From JAWHQP01 sp032586195 (GTDB lineage: Bacteria > Pseudomonadota > Gammaproteobacteria > Enterobacterales > Pasteurellaceae), in contig JAWHQP010000003.1 in assembly GCA_032586195.1 (NCBI GenBank), positions 186,001 to 250,000 on the forward strand: 64,000 bases of DNA, given 5' to 3'. Positions 26,823 through 35,234 of this stretch are shown piece after piece. The translations under genes were made by a program, and so were the position numbers. The notes under the pieces are model-generated. The model worked only from the letters and a program-made list of their open reading frames with translations. It was not told the origin of the DNA and did no database searches. Position 1 is the stretch's first letter, and every line of letters starts with the position of its first letter.

Positions 26823-27979
26823 TGGCCGTACGTCCTTTTCTTTGGCTCGCTCTCAGTTTTTTCGGCTACTATTTTGCTTATGGCGTAGCGGTGCCGTTTA
26901 TTCCGGTATGGCTGAAATCCCAGTCCTATAGTGCGGAATTATTGGGGTTGCTGGTGGCATCTTCGTATTTTTTCCGTTTCGCCGGCGGTATTTGCTTTGC
27001 CGGTATAATCAAACAGCCGAGTCAGCTGCTCCCTATGTTGCGGGGATTAGCCTGGGCGAGTGTCGTCTTGACTGTCGCCATGGCATTGCTGTCGCAGCAT
27101 TTTTGGCTGCTGTTTATCGCTTTCGGTTTGTACAGCATGGTTAATTCAGCCGGAACGCCGCTAACCGATACGCTGGCGACCACATGGCAAAAGCAGGTGT
27201 CGCTGGATTACGGCAAGGCGCGTTTGGTCGGTTCGTTGGCGTTTGCCATTGCGGTGGCACTGTTCGGTAACGTGATTGGACGAATGGGCGAGGCAAATAT
27301 TATCTGGCTGCTCGTCGTGTTATTTGCCTTTTATGCACTTGTTCAAATGGCGCGGCCGACCATTGCCGTGCGGAACGCCACTCAAAGTGCGGTGTCGAAA
27401 CAGGTGAGTTTTTTTCAATTATTGAAAAACGGAACGACCTTGCGCCTGATGATCGCCGCCTGTTTAGTACAGGGCTCTCATGCCGGCTATTATGTGTACA
27501 GCGTGCTGTATTGGACGGAAAACGGCATTCCTGTGGGCACTACCAGCCTGTTATGGGGCTTGGCGGTCTGTGCGGAAATCTTGCTGTTTTTCTTCTCTAA
27601 ACGTTTATTCAAGCGCTGGAATATCGCCGCATTGTTTTATTTTTCCGCCGCCGCCGCGGTCATTCGCTGGCTGGCGTATAGTGCGGTGCTGAATATCGGA
27701 GTTTTGGCGGTGCTGCAGCTTTTCCACAGCTTTACCTTTGCCATGATGCACTATGCCATGGTAAGTTATGTGGCGCAGCAGCCGCAACATCACATGGCAA
27801 AATTGCAGTCGTTGTATAATGGTCTGGCAAGCTGTGCCTCGGTGGGGATTCTGACCGCCGTGGCGGGCGTGATTTACCAGCACGATCCATCTTTGGTCTT
27901 TGTCGTGATGGCCGCCTGTGCCGCCTGTGCGTTGTTGGTGATTCCGCGTAAGGTGGCGGCGGTGATTCGGCAACATTAA
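26822..27979 (+). CDS. MFS transporter, HcaT / MFS_1-like family
   Basis: 385 residues starting at the ATG that overlaps the proC stop by one base, so it is probably translationally coupled. About 12 hydrophobic segments are present. The N-terminus LSFFGYYFAYGVAVPFIPVWLKS (one helix and loop, motif-level match) and SAGTPLTDTLA resemble the 3-phenylpropionate permease HcaT group, but the substrate cannot be assigned. An exact uptake core is in frame at 27385-27393 (encoding QSAVSK) in the central cytoplasmic loop. Confidence 0.8.
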   Translation: MAVRPFLWLALSFFGYYFAYGVAVPFIPVWLKSQSYSAELLGLLVASSYFFRFAGGICFAGIIKQPSQLLPMLRGLAWASVVLTVAMALLSQHFWLLFIAFGLYSMVNSAGTPLTDTLATTWQKQVSLDYGKARLVGSLAFAIAVALFGNVIGRMGEANIIWLLVVLFAFYALVQMARPTIAVRNATQSAVSKQVSFFQLLKNGTTLRLMIAACLVQGSHAGYYVYSVLYWTENGIPVGTTSLLWGLAVCAEILLFFFSKRLFKRWNIAALFYFSAAAAVIRWLAYSAVLNIGVLAVLQLFHSFTFAMMHYAMVSYVAQQPQHHMAKLQSLYNGLASCASVGILTAVAGVIYQHDPSLVFVVMAACAACALLVIPRKVAAVIRQH

Positions 27980-28006
27980 TAATATGAATAATGAAAGGGG
28001 AACAAT

Positions 28007-28738
28007 ATGTTAGATTCACATAAAATGCTTATTGGGGTAACGCTGCTTGCCATCAGTGTCAGCGTGGCGGCAAAGGGGCCTAAAGCGGCCTATAGCCATC
28101 CCGGCGTGACGGCGATAGATCATCAACATGAAAATGAGGTGAAATGGGTGAGCGCTGAAAGCATTCGGGAAGATTTAAAGAACACGCCGCCTGTTACTGT
28201 CAGTTTTGATATTGATGATACCGTGTTGGTTTCATCGCAGTGTTTTTATTATGGTAAACGTACTTTCTCGCCGGACAGCTATGCTTATTTAAAAGAGCAG
28301 GCGTACTGGAATTTTGTCGCGGATGGTTGTGACAAATACTCTATTCCGAAGGAATCGGCGCAGAAATTGATTAATATGCATCAGGCCCGAGGCGATCAGG
28401 TGATCTTCATCACCGGGCGTACACCGCATATTAATCATAAAGCGGAGCAGATTGATCAGTTAGGGCGTATTCTCGAGGAAGCCTTCGCGATTAAAAATAT
28501 GCAACCGGTTAATTATACGAAAGAGACGCCGATCTCGCCTTATCAATACGACAAAACCGCATTTATCGTAAAAAATAAGGTTGCGATTCATTACGGTGAT
28601 AGTAATGATGATATTTTAGCCGCCCGTGAAGCCGGAGTTCGCGGTATTCGTGTGATTCGCTCCGCTGTCAGCACCAATCGCCCGTTGCCCGTCAGCGGCG
28701 GCTATGGTGAAGAAGTGGTGGCGGATTCTTCTTATTAA
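28007..28738 (+). CDS. aphA: Class B acid phosphatase
   Basis: 243 residues with an N-terminal signal (KMLIGVTLLAISVSVAA). The HAD catalytic motif is SFDIDDTVLVSS near 67, with a second motif in FITGRT and GDSNDDILAAREAG near 205. This is the AphA class B periplasmic phosphatase, a magnesium enzyme that frees phosphate from nucleotides and other monoesters. A good ribosome site (AAAGGGGAA) precedes the ATG. Convergent with lsrK. Confidence 0.93.
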   Translation: MLDSHKMLIGVTLLAISVSVAAKGPKAAYSHPGVTAIDHQHENEVKWVSAESIREDLKNTPPVTVSFDIDDTVLVSSQCFYYGKRTFSPDSYAYLKEQAYWNFVADGCDKYSIPKESAQKLINMHQARGDQVIFITGRTPHINHKAEQIDQLGRILEEAFAIKNMQPVNYTKETPISPYQYDKTAFIVKNKVAIHYGDSNDDILAAREAGVRGIRVIRSAVSTNRPLPVSGGYGEEVVADSSY

Positions 28739-28746
28739 GGACACTC

Positions 28747-28798
28747 AAAGTGCGGTGCTGAAAATTGCAGTTTTGCAATGTTCCCACCGCCTTTTTGT
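28747..28798. terminator. Hairpin with uptake sequence between aphA and lsrK
   Basis: AAAGTGCGGTG (core 28748-28756) pairs partly with CACCGC followed by CTTTTTG. A small internal hairpin ATTGCA/TGCAAT fills the loop. It probably terminates aphA. Confidence 0.5.
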
Positions 28799-28874
28799 CG
28801 TGACATGCCGCGTCGGGAAAGCGGAATGCCGTAGTTGTAGTATAATGGGTGATTTTTCGGTGAGATTCAGTAAG

Positions 28875-30461
28875 TTACCGGCTTTGTGTTCCCGGTGCCC
28901 GCCATAGGGATGTGGTCAATCCCTGATCCACTAATTTCAGTTGTTGCTGATAAACGTTTAACCATTGGGTTTTATGTTTTTGATAAAGCCGATGGTTTTC
29001 GGGATTAGGTTGATGTTGACGTTCAAATTTAACCAGTTTCTTGCCTGCCTCCGATAAAGAAGGATAAATTCCTATGCCTACACCGGCAGCGATTGCACAG
29101 CCTAGTGCGGTCGCTTCTTTCACTACAGGGATATTGACGATTAACCCGGTGACATCTGCCAGAATCTGACTCCATAATTTTCCTTTTGCACCGCCGCCGG
29201 CAAACACGATGGCGTTGAGACGTGCTTGTGAGAATTCTTCCACTTGATCCAAGTTACAAGAAGATACGATAGCCGCATTTTCCTGTAATGCGCGGAATAA
29301 CACGGTTTTATTGCATTTTTCGGGATCGATGGACAGATTAATGAAGGATGGCGCCGCGTGATACCAGGCTTTAAAGTGCATTGAGTCGGAGAAAATAGGA
29401 ATAATGTCGTAGGCTCCCACAGGCACGCGGGCAGCCATCTGTTCCAATAACGTGTAGGCATCGGAGCCTAATTTTTCGGCTAAACGTTTTTCTTCCTCAC
29501 AAAACGCATCGCGGAACCAACGCATGGTTAATCCTGTAAAAAAGCTGATAGACTCGGCCTGTACCAAAGGAGGGATAACATGCGGATTAATGCGGACATT
29601 CATATCCGGATCGGTAATCGGATTTGGTAAGTTCACCACTTGCTGCCAAAAGGTTCCACCGATAATTGCGGCCTGGCAGGGTTCGGTTATACCCAGACCG
29701 ACACAACCTAATTGTACATCACCGCCGCCTACAATGACCGGTGTGCCCGGTTTCAACCCTGTCTGTGTTGCAGTCTGTTTTGTCACGGAGCCTAATTTTG
29801 TACCGGTTTCCTTCACCGGTGGAAGAATATCCGCATTTAATCCCGCCATATCTAACAGTTCAGGCGACCATTGGCGGGAGGTTAGATTTAGCATTCCGCT
29901 TGTGCCAGCATTGGAAGGTTCAACAGCAAGTTCACCGCATAACATAAAGGCGAGCCAGTCACTAATCATTGAAATAGCTTTAGTTTGGCGATAAATATCA
30001 GGTTGGTGATGAGCAAGCCATAACAAACGTGGTACCGCGCTTAACGCTAAGGTTTGTCCTGAAGTATGATATAAAATAGATTCGAATTGATGATCATAAA
30101 GCGTTTTCAATTCACTGACTTCTTCGGCCGCTCTGGCATCCACATTACCGCAAGCCCAAATCGGTTTTTTATCGGCGTCATATAAAACAATACCTTCTCG
30201 CATTGAACAGGTAGCAACAGCGGCAATTTGTTCAGGCTGAAGTTGGGCAAGCTGTAAAGACTGGCGAATACAATCACAGGTTAGCCGCCAGTTTTTAGTT
30301 AAATCAAATGTCATTGAACCCGGAATATCAGGATCGGGCAGGTGTGTCCATTCTTTTTGTGCCGCGACAATTTGATTGCCATCCGTATCAAAAATTACAG
30401 CCCGTACACTTCCTGTACCCGCATCCAGTGCCATTAAATAAGTTGTAGTAGAAGTTACCAT
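28875..30461 (-). CDS. lsrK: Autoinducer-2 kinase LsrK
   Basis: 528 residues from ATG 30461, which has AAGGAG at good spacing; an ATG ten codons upstream is less likely. FGGY-family carbohydrate kinase: LMALDAGTGSVRAVIFD at the N-terminus, AIIGGTFWQQVV and GGDVQLGCVGLG in the middle, and FAGGGAKGKLWSQILAD in the C-terminal ATP domain. It phosphorylates AI-2 (DPD) in the cytoplasm, trapping it and making the LsrR inducer. It follows lsrR by 48 bp. Confidence 0.95.
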   Translation of the reverse strand: MVTSTTTYLMALDAGTGSVRAVIFDTDGNQIVAAQKEWTHLPDPDIPGSMTFDLTKNWRLTCDCIRQSLQLAQLQPEQIAAVATCSMREGIVLYDADKKPIWACGNVDARAAEEVSELKTLYDHQFESILYHTSGQTLALSAVPRLLWLAHHQPDIYRQTKAISMISDWLAFMLCGELAVEPSNAGTSGMLNLTSRQWSPELLDMAGLNADILPPVKETGTKLGSVTKQTATQTGLKPGTPVIVGGGDVQLGCVGLGITEPCQAAIIGGTFWQQVVNLPNPITDPDMNVRINPHVIPPLVQAESISFFTGLTMRWFRDAFCEEEKRLAEKLGSDAYTLLEQMAARVPVGAYDIIPIFSDSMHFKAWYHAAPSFINLSIDPEKCNKTVLFRALQENAAIVSSCNLDQVEEFSQARLNAIVFAGGGAKGKLWSQILADVTGLIVNIPVVKEATALGCAIAAGVGIGIYPSLSEAGKKLVKFERQHQPNPENHRLYQKHKTQWLNVYQQQLKLVDQGLTTSLWRAPGTQSR

Positions 30462-30509
30462 GTTATTCTCCTTACTAAGAAAAAATCGCACTTCTACTAC
30501 GTGGTAAAA

Positions 30510-31472
30510 CTAGATCAGTTCAGCGAGCAGTAATCGTGCCGTTTTTTCTTCCGTTACTAATGAATTAATGTGATTTCCGTATAGTGCGGCCAGAATAGCT
30601 TCCACTTTATTTTCTCCACCGGCTATTCCAATGATATTAGGGATTTTTTGCAAGCGCTCGAGTGGAACGCTGATGAGTTCTTCATGTAGGGGCATATCAG
30701 GTTGGAGTGAACCGTCTTTTTGCATGAAGTAACCTAAAATATCACCTACCACCCCTTGTTTACGAATGATTTGCTGCTTTTCTTCGGTAATGTAACCCGT
30801 ACGAAGTAAAGTCGCTTGACCTTTTTGTCTTGTCGCTCCGATACCTACGATAGCAACATCTGCGTTACAGGCGGCCAGCATAATATCCCTTACGCTGGAT
30901 TCCCGTTTAAACAATTTTGCCGCTTCAATTGATGAAGCGCGTAATGGTGCCGGAATAATGCTGACCGAACAAGAACCGTCAAGCTGTCCGATACCTTTCA
31001 TGTAAGGTCCTACACCACCCGATAACGTGATGAGCTTAATTTGGTTATGAGTAATAAATTCGTTGCTGTACTTAATAGTTTGCATGATAGTTTCACCAAA
31101 TCCTATTGCCAGCAATTGGTTGGGTTTTAGCATGGACATCAGCATTTGTGCCGCGCCGACACCTAACCGCTCATTGGTTTCATGTTGCTCCAGTTCAGGC
31201 AATATACGGATATGTTTAAGCTGAAAACGTTGCTGCAGAGCCTGTTCTAATTCCAGACATCCGGTAAAACGTGAATTTATCTGTACTTTTATGATGCCTT
31301 GTTGTCGTCCTTTTTCCAGTAAACGCGAAATCTTCAAACGTGGTAAACCTAAAGTTTCACCGATTTCTCCCTGAGTTAAATTATCGTGATAATAAAACCA
31401 TGCAATTCTTGCTAAAAGCTCTTCCTCACTCATTTCTTGAGTGATGTCGTTATAGTCTGTTTTTTGATTCAT
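30510..31472 (-). CDS. lsrR: LsrR transcriptional repressor of the lsr locus
   Basis: 320 residues from ATG 31472 (E. coli LsrR about 317); an in-frame ATG at 31529 would extend into the promoter and overlap a repeated element. The N-terminal HTH has ARIAWFYYHDNLTQGEIGETL split from LPRLKISRLLEKG. The sugar-binding DeoR/SorC domain contains IGFGETIMQT, TLSGGVGPYM and GIAGGENKVEAI. It represses both lsr transcripts until phospho-AI-2 binds. Divergent from lsrA. Confidence 0.95.
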   Translation of the reverse strand: MNQKTDYNDITQEMSEEELLARIAWFYYHDNLTQGEIGETLGLPRLKISRLLEKGRQQGIIKVQINSRFTGCLELEQALQQRFQLKHIRILPELEQHETNERLGVGAAQMLMSMLKPNQLLAIGFGETIMQTIKYSNEFITHNQIKLITLSGGVGPYMKGIGQLDGSCSVSIIPAPLRASSIEAAKLFKRESSVRDIMLAACNADVAIVGIGATRQKGQATLLRTGYITEEKQQIIRKQGVVGDILGYFMQKDGSLQPDMPLHEELISVPLERLQKIPNIIGIAGGENKVEAILAALYGNHINSLVTEEKTARLLLAELI

Positions 31473-31492
31473 TGTTTTTCTCTTTTTTAAGT

Positions 31493-31506
31493 CAAAATTA
31501 ATCATA
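31493..31506 (+). promoter_or_regulatory. Repeated element CAAAATTAATCATA, copy 1 (candidate LsrR site)
   Basis: A 14-base sequence identical to 31570-31583, lying 21 bp before the lsrR start. Its presence only in the divergent lsrR-lsrA interval suggests an operator; LsrR is the obvious candidate, by inference. Confidence 0.45.
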
Positions 31507-31555
31507 CTTTTGATTTTATAAATATTCAAATGTTCATTCTGGAATTTTCTTTATT

Positions 31556-31571
31556 TGCGATCTTGGTCACA
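31556..31571 (+). promoter_or_regulatory. Hybrid CRP site (TGCGA-N6-TCACA)
   Basis: One half is TGCGA, typical of Sxy-dependent CRP-S sites in Pasteurellaceae, and the other is the canonical TCACA. The extended form is TTTGCGATCTTGGTCACAAA. It is nearer to lsrR (84 bp from its start) than to lsrA. Confidence 0.55.
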
Positions 31572-31583
31572 AAATTAATCATA
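31570..31583 (+). promoter_or_regulatory. Repeated element CAAAATTAATCATA, copy 2 (candidate LsrR site)
   Basis: Exact second copy, abutting the hybrid CRP site with a 2-bp overlap and 77 bp from copy 1. A looser relative (AAATTTAATCAATT) occurs at 31677-31690. Confidence 0.45.
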
Positions 31584-31616
31584 AGTTACTTTATTTATAA
31601 GTTTAATCTATTTATT

Positions 31617-31632
31617 TGTGACGCATATCACG
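31617..31632 (+). promoter_or_regulatory. CRP site upstream of lsrA
   Basis: TGTGA-CGCATA-TCACG matches the cAMP-CRP consensus at 9 of 10 core bases. It lies 98 bp before the lsrA ATG, suitable for activation; lsr operons are CRP-dependent in enterobacteria. Confidence 0.7.
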
Positions 31633-31666
31633 GTTTTTTCTTATTCCGATTGATAGTATTCTGATA

Positions 31667-31690
31667 AATTGATTTTAAATTTAATCAATT
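31667..31690 (+). promoter_or_regulatory. Palindrome in the lsrA leader (candidate LsrR operator)
   Basis: Arms AATTGATT and AATCAATT with an 8-base AT centre, ending 24 bp before the lsrA ATG. It shares TTAATCA with the two 14-base repeats. It does not fit an FNR box, whose half-sites are separated by 4 bases. Confidence 0.4.
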
Positions 31691-31714
31691 GTTCATATTT
31701 TTTAAGGTAACATT

Positions 31715-33217
31715 ATGTCGCAAATCACACAACCAACTTGCTTGCTCGCCGTTAAAGCATTAAGTAAATCCTTTTCCGGAGTAGAAGTGCTGAAAGCTAT
31801 TGATTTTTCACTCTATGCAGGTGAAGTACACGCCTTATTAGGCGGCAACGGTGCAGGTAAATCGACATTAATGAAAATTATTGCCGGGATTCAACATCAA
31901 GATAGCGGCACTTTGCAAATTAAAGGGCAAGTACAAACTAAACTCTCTCCCGGTAAAGCCCATCAGCTTGGGATTTATCTTGTCCCGCAAGAGCCATTGC
32001 TGTTTCCCAACTTAACCGTACGGGAAAACATTTTATTTGGCTTAGCTCGGAATAACAAAACATTATCAAAATTAACGGTACTTCTACAGGAGTTGAATAG
32101 CCGTTTACACCTTGATATGCAAGCCGGATTACTTGATGTGGCTGATCAGCAGCTGGTGGAAATTATGCGTGGATTAATGCGTGACGCAGCTATTTTAATT
32201 TTAGATGAACCGACGGCATCACTTACACCGGCAGAGACTGAAAATTTATTCAAACAAATTCGATCTTTATTGGCAAAAGGGGTAGGGGTTGTCTTTATTT
32301 CGCATAAATTACCGGAAGTATGGCAGATCGCTCACCGTATAAGTGTGATGCGTGATGGATATATTGCTTTGTCAGGCAAAGCCACAGATCTCAATAAGGA
32401 TGAGATTATTGCGGCCATTACACCTAAAGCGAAAGGAGTCGAATTAACAGATACTCAAAAATTATGGTTAGATTTGCCCGGACATTTACGCATAAAGGAA
32501 ACAGATGAACCGGTTTTGCAAGTTAAAAACCTTACCGGTGAAGGATTTAAAAAAATCAGTTTTGAACTTTATCCAGGAGAAATATTGGGGCTGGCCGGAG
32601 TTGTCGGTGCCGGACGTACGGAATTAGCCGAAACGATTTATGGTTTACGTAAGCAAAAGTGCGGTGAGGTTTTTTTCCAAAATGAAAATGTCGGTCAACT
32701 TGGTTTAGAACAACGGCTTGATAAAGGGATTGTTTATTTACCTGAGGATCGTCAGGCGTCTGGATTGTATTTAGATGCCGCGCTGACTTGGAATGTATGT
32801 AGCCTGACTTATACCAAAGCGGGTTTCTGGCTGGATCAACATAAGGAAAGTGCGACCTTAGAGCGCTATCGCCGGGCGATGGGGATTAAATTTAGTGATG
32901 AACGGCAGCATGTCCGTACCCTGTCAGGGGGAAATCAGCAAAAAATGTTGATTGCCAAATGCTTAGAAGCAAATCCGGCATTATTAATTGTTGATGAACC
33001 TACTCGTGGTGTGGATGTAGCTGCAAGAGCAGACATCTATCAGTTAATTAAGAGCATTGCAAAACAAAATGTGGCGGTATTGTTTATCTCTTCGGATTTG
33101 GAAGAGATTGAGCGGATGGCGGATCGGGTATTGGTTATGCACGATGGTGAAATTCAAGATGCTCTCGTAGGAGATGACATCAACACTCACAATATGATGC
33201 GGATGGCGTTTGGTTAG
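31715..33217 (+). CDS. lsrA: AI-2 ABC importer ATP-binding protein LsrA
   Basis: 500 residues with two ABC domains, as in sugar importers. The first Walker A is GGNGAGKSTLMKI (about 44) with Walker B ILILDEPTASL. The second domain starts near 265 (LGLAGVVGAGRTELAETIYG), with signature LSGGNQQKMLIAK and Walker B LLIVDEPTRGVD. The degenerate second P-loop is normal for the family. It is the first gene of lsrACDBFG. An uptake core at 32657-32665 encodes part of KQKCGEVFF. Confidence 0.96.
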   Translation: MSQITQPTCLLAVKALSKSFSGVEVLKAIDFSLYAGEVHALLGGNGAGKSTLMKIIAGIQHQDSGTLQIKGQVQTKLSPGKAHQLGIYLVPQEPLLFPNLTVRENILFGLARNNKTLSKLTVLLQELNSRLHLDMQAGLLDVADQQLVEIMRGLMRDAAILILDEPTASLTPAETENLFKQIRSLLAKGVGVVFISHKLPEVWQIAHRISVMRDGYIALSGKATDLNKDEIIAAITPKAKGVELTDTQKLWLDLPGHLRIKETDEPVLQVKNLTGEGFKKISFELYPGEILGLAGVVGAGRTELAETIYGLRKQKCGEVFFQNENVGQLGLEQRLDKGIVYLPEDRQASGLYLDAALTWNVCSLTYTKAGFWLDQHKESATLERYRRAMGIKFSDERQHVRTLSGGNQQKMLIAKCLEANPALLIVDEPTRGVDVAARADIYQLIKSIAKQNVAVLFISSDLEEIERMADRVLVMHDGEIQDALVGDDINTHNMMRMAFG

Positions 33218-33227
33218 GAGAAAATTT

Positions 33228-34211
33228 ATGTGGAAACTCATTCGGGATAATCGGGAATTAACCATTTTCATTGCCGTTATGTTGATGTTTTTGCTATTGA
33301 CATTCGGCAGTAATTCCGGATTTCAATGGCAAACATTATTAATGATTTTTAACTCGGCTCAGATTGTCATGCTATTAGCTGTCGGTGCTACTTTCGTGAT
33401 TTTGACACGCAATATAGATGTATCAGTGGGTTCCATTATGGGATTAAGTGCAGTTGTGGTAGGGAGTTTATTGAATGCGGGGCTAAATTTGACTTTATCG
33501 TTTACAGTAACTCTTGGAGTAGGAATTCTGGCGGGTTTACTTAATGGCGTGTTAGTAACCTTGTTGCGTATTCCTGCCATTGTCGCAACCTTAGGAACGC
33601 TCGGGTTGTATAAAGGCATGATGTTACTACTGACGGGAGGAAAGTGGATTGAAGGATTACCTCAAAGCCTGAAAATGCTCTCGGTTCCCGTTTTTTGGGG
33701 AATTTCTCCACTCGGTTGGCTGGTGCTGGCTTGTATTTTAGCCACCTATTTTTTCCTGACCAAAGTAAAAGCCGGCCGTAATTTTTATGCTGTCGGGGAT
33801 AATCTGCAAGGAGCGTTGCAGCTTGGGGTGAAAATAAATGCGGTGCGGATTACCGCTTTTGCAATGAATGGGTTAATGGCGGCCGTCGCCGGTATTATTT
33901 TTACATCACAAATCGGCTTTGTGCCTAATGCAACGGGAAATGGTCTGGAAATGAAGGCGATCGCGGCTTGTGTATTGGGCGGTATTAGCTTGCTTGGTGG
34001 TTCCGGCAATGTAGTCGGTGCGATTTTAGGTGCTTATTTTTTGATTCAGATTGATTCTATTTTAGTCTTATTACAAGTTCCCGCCTATTGGAATAATTTT
34101 GTGGCAGGATTGGTTTTACTCATGGTGTTGGTATTTGATGGACGTATTCGGGTACGTATTGCGCAGCAGATCAAGCAACAACGTTATGCACGCTTTCTGA
34201 CGGATGATTAA
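33228..34211 (+). CDS. lsrC: AI-2 ABC importer permease LsrC
   Basis: 327 residues from ATG 33228 (AGGAG seven bases upstream), 10 bp after the lsrA stop; an earlier in-frame start would overlap lsrA. It is a RbsC-type permease with about ten hydrophobic segments. The conserved cytoplasmic loop is KAIAACVLGGISLLGGSGNVVGA (one motif, about 245-265). It forms the AI-2 channel with LsrD. Confidence 0.95.
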   Translation: MWKLIRDNRELTIFIAVMLMFLLLTFGSNSGFQWQTLLMIFNSAQIVMLLAVGATFVILTRNIDVSVGSIMGLSAVVVGSLLNAGLNLTLSFTVTLGVGILAGLLNGVLVTLLRIPAIVATLGTLGLYKGMMLLLTGGKWIEGLPQSLKMLSVPVFWGISPLGWLVLACILATYFFLTKVKAGRNFYAVGDNLQGALQLGVKINAVRITAFAMNGLMAAVAGIIFTSQIGFVPNATGNGLEMKAIAACVLGGISLLGGSGNVVGAILGAYFLIQIDSILVLLQVPAYWNNFVAGLVLLMVLVFDGRIRVRIAQQIKQQRYARFLTDD

Positions 34212-34225
34212 TAGGGGAACTCATA

Positions 34226-35224
34226 ATGAAACATAAATACGGTTGGGAAATCACCTTACTCTGTTTGGTCGTGATTGAGGTACTTGTGTTTGGCATGATC
34301 AATCCGAATATGCTTAATATTAATGTATTGCTGTACAGCACCAGTGATTTTATCTATATCGGCATGTTGGCTTTGCCCTTAACTTTAATTATTGTTAGCG
34401 GCGGAATGGATATTTCTTTCGGATCAACGGTCGGCTTATGTGCAATTTGTTTAGGGGTTTTATATAAGCTCGGGGTATCGTTATGGTTCGCTATTCCCAT
34501 CACTTTTATAGTCGGGCTATTGTGTGGCCTGATGAATGCCGGTTTAATTCTTTATACTAAAGTCAATCCATTAGTCATCTCACTCGGCACTATGTATTTA
34601 TTTGGTGGCGGCGCATTATTACTATCCGGTTTCGGTGGCGCAACAGGTTATGAAGGTATAGGCGGATTTCCTGATGAATTATTAGAATTTGCAAATCAAA
34701 GCATGATAGGCGTACCGACACCGATCATTTATTTTCTGGTTATGACCGTAATTTTCTGGTTGCTTATGCATCATACACGTATCGGACGAAGCGTTTTTCT
34801 TATTGGGCAAAGTGAACGTACTTCACGTTATAGTGCCGTTCCTATTAATCGGACATTATTCATTATTTATGGTTTCATCGGGATAATTTCTGCTTTTGTT
34901 GCAATATTGTTAGTGTCTTATTTTGGTTCCGCTCGTTCTGATCTTGGCAGCTCCTTACTCATGCCCGTATTAACGGCGGTTGTGTTAGGTGGGGCAAATA
35001 TTTATGGCGGAGCAGGTTCGGTAATTGGAACCGCTATTGCAGCCGTATTAATCGGTTATTTGCAGCAAGGTTTGCAGATGGTCGGCATTCCTAATGAAAT
35101 TTCGAGCGCACTGTCAGGTGCCTTATTAATCATAGTGTTAATCGGTAAATCGTTGAGTTTGCATGCAGACCCAGTTAAACAGTGGTTCAGCCGAAAAACA
35201 CATTCCAATCCAACTCATTCATAA
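34226..35224 (+). CDS. lsrD: AI-2 ABC importer permease LsrD
   Basis: 332 residues of the same permease family as LsrC, 14 bp downstream of it, with ribosome site AGGGGAA. The N-terminal SGGMDISFGSTVGLCAICLG and the loop PVLTAVVLGGANIYGGAGSV are diagnostic of LsrD/RbsC-like permeases. It partners LsrC. Confidence 0.95.
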   Translation: MKHKYGWEITLLCLVVIEVLVFGMINPNMLNINVLLYSTSDFIYIGMLALPLTLIIVSGGMDISFGSTVGLCAICLGVLYKLGVSLWFAIPITFIVGLLCGLMNAGLILYTKVNPLVISLGTMYLFGGGALLLSGFGGATGYEGIGGFPDELLEFANQSMIGVPTPIIYFLVMTVIFWLLMHHTRIGRSVFLIGQSERTSRYSAVPINRTLFIIYGFIGIISAFVAILLVSYFGSARSDLGSSLLMPVLTAVVLGGANIYGGAGSVIGTAIAAVLIGYLQQGLQMVGIPNEISSALSGALLIIVLIGKSLSLHADPVKQWFSRKTHSNPTHS

Positions 35225-35234
35225 GGAGTTCTCA

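Noticed and set aside
31667..31690. FNR box before lsrA
   Set aside because: FNR half-sites TTGAT and ATCAA are separated by four bases; here they are separated by more, so the palindrome does not fit.
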